Part shown: positions 60,985 to 64,000 of the stretch, piece after piece
How the letters are laid out: the number at the start of each line of letters is the position of its first letter
How positions within the stretch are numbered: position 1 is the first letter of the stretch
Source of the DNA: Lamellibrachia satsuma
Taxonomy: Eukaryota > Annelida > Polychaeta > Sabellida > Siboglinidae
Reading direction: 5' to 3'
DNA length: 64,000 nt
Assembly (NCBI GenBank): GCA_033239005.1
Contig: BSQZ01000036.1
Span: 3,923,001-3,987,000 of the forward strand
Translations under genes and position numbers: made by a program
The notes under the pieces: generated by a model
Seen by the model: the letters and a program-made list of their open reading frames with translations, nothing else
Databases searched by the model: none
What the model was told of the DNA's origin: nothing

Positions 60985-61440
60985 TGCTCACGTTAAAGGT
61001 CCCTCGTCAATTAGATATTTGCTCGACTCATTTAAAATTAATTTTGTGAAAAAATCAAACCTACCTAGTATCCACTACGACATGCTAGCTCGTTTATGCA
61101 ACTGTTGTATGTAGTTTTTTGCGAAATCATCAAATTATTACTTAATGTTTGTCAAGTGAAAATGTAAACGCTGAAAACTCACGAATTTAACCCTTGGTGA
61201 AATTTCGTAACTTTGTCATGTGTCAGTCACGCCCATGATCGACTCTGACCCGCCCAGTTCTTACAAATTTGGATGTCCACTGTTTTAGCCTTACCAGATC
61301 TAACGAGAAAAGTCAATTCTTTCAATGATTTGAAAAAAATATGCATTTTTTATTAAAACGCGAATGCTACATGAAACACATTACATATTTGGACATCAAT
61401 GGACAGCGATAGGCCAAATCAGTTGAGGGTAGAGTCTTTA
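60985..61440 (+). repeat. Dispersed repeat R2, uninterrupted reference copy
   Basis: The left part matches the flanks of the 26-bp array at 24.3/25.5 kb but has only one 26-bp unit (CTAGTATCCACTACGACATG at about 61057-61080). The right part matches 41057-41100 and 43299-43560, the two halves of the copy split by an L2 LINE. No coding capacity seen. Confidence 0.8.
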
Positions 61441-61594
61441 CCAGTTGGTCCGGTTATTTTGCTCGCAATCGAGTTCGTCTCGTTAATCCTGTGCATATCT
61501 ACTGGTTATACATTAAGTCATGTGCCACTGGCTACTAATGTTGTCCTTCGTTCCCTGCCTCGACCCAGCCCAGTCCTAGGCTACGTAGGATATG

Positions 61595-61690
61595 TGAAAG
61601 AATATGTGAACGAATAGTCTTCGCGCAGTAATTGCAGCGTGGCTGAATGCTTCATAGAAACGTCGAGGTGACGTTGGAATGAACAGGTGT
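61595..61690 (+). mobile_element. SINE copy S5 (partial)
   Basis: GTGAACGAATAGTCTTCGCG, CAGTAATTGCAGCGTGGCTG and ACGTTGGAATGAACAGGTG match the middle of S1/S4 in the reverse orientation. Head and tail are missing. Confidence 0.75.
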
Positions 61691-61849
61691 TGCAGGAGGT
61701 GAAGTGTAAAACGTTAGGAATAGTCCCGGTGACTAGATACCGCGCGTATCGCACCTCTGCCTGTTTATTTGACGAATTCCGCATCGCAAACCTTGGGTAA
61801 ATGAGGAAGACGAATGCGACTTCGCCAGGCGGCCAGTTTGTCCAGCCTA

Positions 61850-62095
61850 CTCCGCATTTATGCTGATTGATTCAGAAACACGAGGACTAATAAGGAGACT
61901 GAGAGCCCGGGTTTTGAGGGGAGGTGCCTCTGACGAATCCTCCGAATACGTTGGGTGGAGCGAGTGTTCAACGAGAGAATCTCCAACATCGTCGATGAGA
62001 TGACAAAGAGAGTGGAGATGGATTGGCCATGTTCTCCGCTTGGACAGAAATAGTTTTCCACACGCCGCTCTCAACGGGACACCACCCGGAGCAAC
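61850..62095 (+). mobile_element. LINE fragment (RTE-like RT C-terminus)
   Basis: The plus strand encodes WRWIGHVLRLDRNSFPHAAL and NGTPPGATV, corresponding to RRWRWIGHVLRxD...ALxWTPPGKRKRGRP of RTE-like LINE proteins. Ends next to an (ATG)n run at 62118-62171. Confidence 0.75.
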
Positions 62096-62117
62096 GGTGA
62101 ATAGACAGACCCATCCC

Positions 62118-62171
62118 ATGATGATGATGATGATGATGATGATGGTGGTGATGATGATGATGATGATGATG
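62118..62171. repeat. (ATG)n microsatellite
   Basis: About 18 ATG/GTG triplets. Confidence 0.97.
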
Positions 62172-63530
62172 ATTTTTTTCTCATCTCTTTGGATTTTTTC
62201 TTGGTACTTCTCCTTTTGTGATGCTAAGTACCATTTTCTGCATGGTTCTTTTTTGCCAAGACCATATTTAGTAGGTGGAAATGTAGTCGAAACCAGCACT
62301 CGCTACTCCTGGACCAGCAGCAGTTGCCGTGATGCCAGCTACTGCGTCAATTAGTCTCCGTCTTGACAGTTTCTCTCACCGAGTAGTACTCTTTCTGAGA
62401 GGTGCGAACAGCATCGCGTGCAACAACAGTGTCACCTTGGACCGTGGACTACCTGCGTTATCATCGCTGACCAACGGTCTGCTTGGCTCAACGGTTGCAC
62501 ATGGTTCCGTTATATAGCGGGGTACGTTTCCGAGAGCTTTCTTGTAGAACGAAGACACACACTGAAGCCTCGTTTCGCGTATGTTTTATGTGAAACATCT
62601 TTGAATATGAAGAATAGTTAATGTCATTTATCAATGTCACTCTAACTACACCGATGCGTAGCACTCACCACATCTAACAATTGACATCTAACAACAGCGG
62701 CATATATATGACATAATATCATCGTATACCGACCAATAGCCAGAACTGGTACAACGTTGGCCGGTGTAGCACTATCGTTACTATCTTCCTCCGTGTCTTT
62801 GGTGGGTTGTTTTTTAACCATTCTTCCCGTCCATCAAGAATCGGTTCTAATTGTCCAATCCTGCACTCGGTGCTTGGGATGAACGTCACATCAGAAGCAC
62901 CGTGTCTGCGCCAACTCAACCCTGGGTCTTTCTTTCGTCGTGAAAATCGATGTTATGAACGATGAACGAATCTAAATAACCCACTCGCGAATTCAATCGA
63001 CCGTGGACAATCACCGCTTCGCCGTCTCGTTGTGACGTAATAGCGTCGCGTCGCGATGACGCAATCAAACACAATTGACCGCGTTCGTACACGAATGACG
63101 CCAGCAATGCTCAAACGCGGAGAATGTGATGCTATTTGTGTTTCATAGCGTCCCCCGCACGACGTGTTTTCGTAATGTATAAAGGCGGCCTTCGCACGGG
63201 TGGTTTACTTTTCACGAGATGTTAGGCGCAATTATCCGCTTGCTATCGTTAGAAACGAGAGCTGCGTGGTCAGTTTATGTTGCGAAAGCGGCGTGTGGTG
63301 TATAATTGTGTGCGTAATCAAAGTAAACAGGGAGAATATAATAATGAGAATCATGGCTAGTAATCCGTTATCTACAACGTGCTGCACATGTGGCTGTAAT
63401 CACGAGGGCCATGGTTGTTCGGAAGTGGTAGGATTATTGTCATTACAACTGCGAGTCAATCAAAGTGGTCCTAAATTGACCACTGTAACACACACGCACA
63501 CACGAACGCACGCACGCACATAATCAATTG
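62172..63530. other. Intergenic, nothing recognised
   Basis: No supported gene. CpG-containing sequence at 62880-63180; short (CACACG)n near 63490-63520. Confidence 0.45.
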
Positions 63531-63533
63531 CTC

Positions 63534-63670
63534 GTGTGTGTGTGTGTGTGCGTGTGCGTGTGCGTGTGCGTGTGCTTGTGCGTGTGCGTGTGCGTGTGCG
63601 TGTGCGTGTGCGTGTGCGTGTGCGTGTGCGTGTGCGTGTGCGTGTGCGTGTGCGTGTGCGTGTGCGTGTG
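63534..63670. repeat. (GTGCGT)n hexanucleotide microsatellite
   Basis: About 20 GTGCGT units after a (GT)n start; alternating purine-pyrimidine sequence that could adopt Z-DNA. Confidence 0.98.
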
Positions 63671-64000
63671 TACGTACGGGTAAGTTATCGAAAGGGTGCT
63701 TGGGTTTTTCGCGGGAACTATTTCACATTTGCGGGAAAAGTTTACATTTTACATTTGACTGTTAAGCATTTGAATGCATGGAATATTCACAAAACGGTCA
63801 GTTTCTACATTAACTCCAGTGAATTGACTCGTAACTAATGACTGACGTGCATACAAACATCCATTTAAAATAGCAGCTTCGCGACTGTCAGGTAATCAAA
63901 GCTACGAAATGTCACATGCAGTCCGACAAAAGACACTCGATTCGACAGTGGTCAGTTGGCCGAGTCCTGTCTCACGGCTGTCATGCCCTGATGACACGGT
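63671..64000. other. Window edge, nothing recognised
   Basis: No supported gene. Confidence 0.5.

Overview
The window looks like nuclear DNA from an invertebrate animal, probably marine. The signs are spliced genes with GT/AG introns, an Ascl-type neural bHLH factor, non-LTR retrotransposons of CR1, L2 and RTE-like types, tRNA-derived SINEs, cut-and-paste MITEs and very many simple repeats. I cannot name the phylum from sequence alone. There is no bacterial or viral gene organisation.

Only two host genes are recognisable. (1) The 5' part of a hexokinase gene lies on the minus strand at 302-8046. Five coding exons (7936-8046, 5709-5877, 2390-2529, 1776-1851, 302-441) join in phase into the first 212 residues, through the DLGGTNFRV phosphate-binding motif and the FSFP...WTK sugar-binding segment. 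The gene runs out of the window to the left. Its introns hold a 48-bp minisatellite, a (TA)n block, a truncated CR1, a SINE 14 bp from a splice acceptor, and a MITE. (2) An intronless achaete-scute homolog (Ascl type) lies on the minus strand at 58526-59224.

The roughly 50 kb between them is repeat-rich. From left to right: a (TA)n block; a nearly complete but dead CR1 with PHD/esterase ORF1 and endonuclease/RT ORF2 (8953-13075); a candidate 3.8-kb TIR element (13085-16860) flanked by TTAT and filled with two minisatellites; a second CR1 on the opposite strand inside a (CATA)n array (17079-20965); RTE-like fragments; a 1.2-kb array of 26-bp units (24352-25545); a pogo-like MITE (25725-26143); a 170-bp poly-C tract; alternating inverted blocks between (TA)n arrays (27095-27660); an RTE-like remnant (29150-29990); an L2-type LINE on the minus strand (30470-32835); an L2-type LINE on the plus strand nested in another repeat (41101-43298); CR1 3' ends; a MITE (47042-47489); and further satellites. 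Several CpG-rich blocks (about 28.4, 35.7-36.2, 48.0-48.4, 49.7, 50.7, 52.6-53.1 and 57.1-57.4 kb) carry no recognisable gene and could be regulatory.

No operon-like or multigene system is present. The most unusual structures are the TIR element whose subterminal motif has grown into a satellite, a dispersed repeat with one copy of a 26-bp unit at 61 kb and about 46 copies at 24-25 kb, and the SINE abutting a hexokinase splice site.
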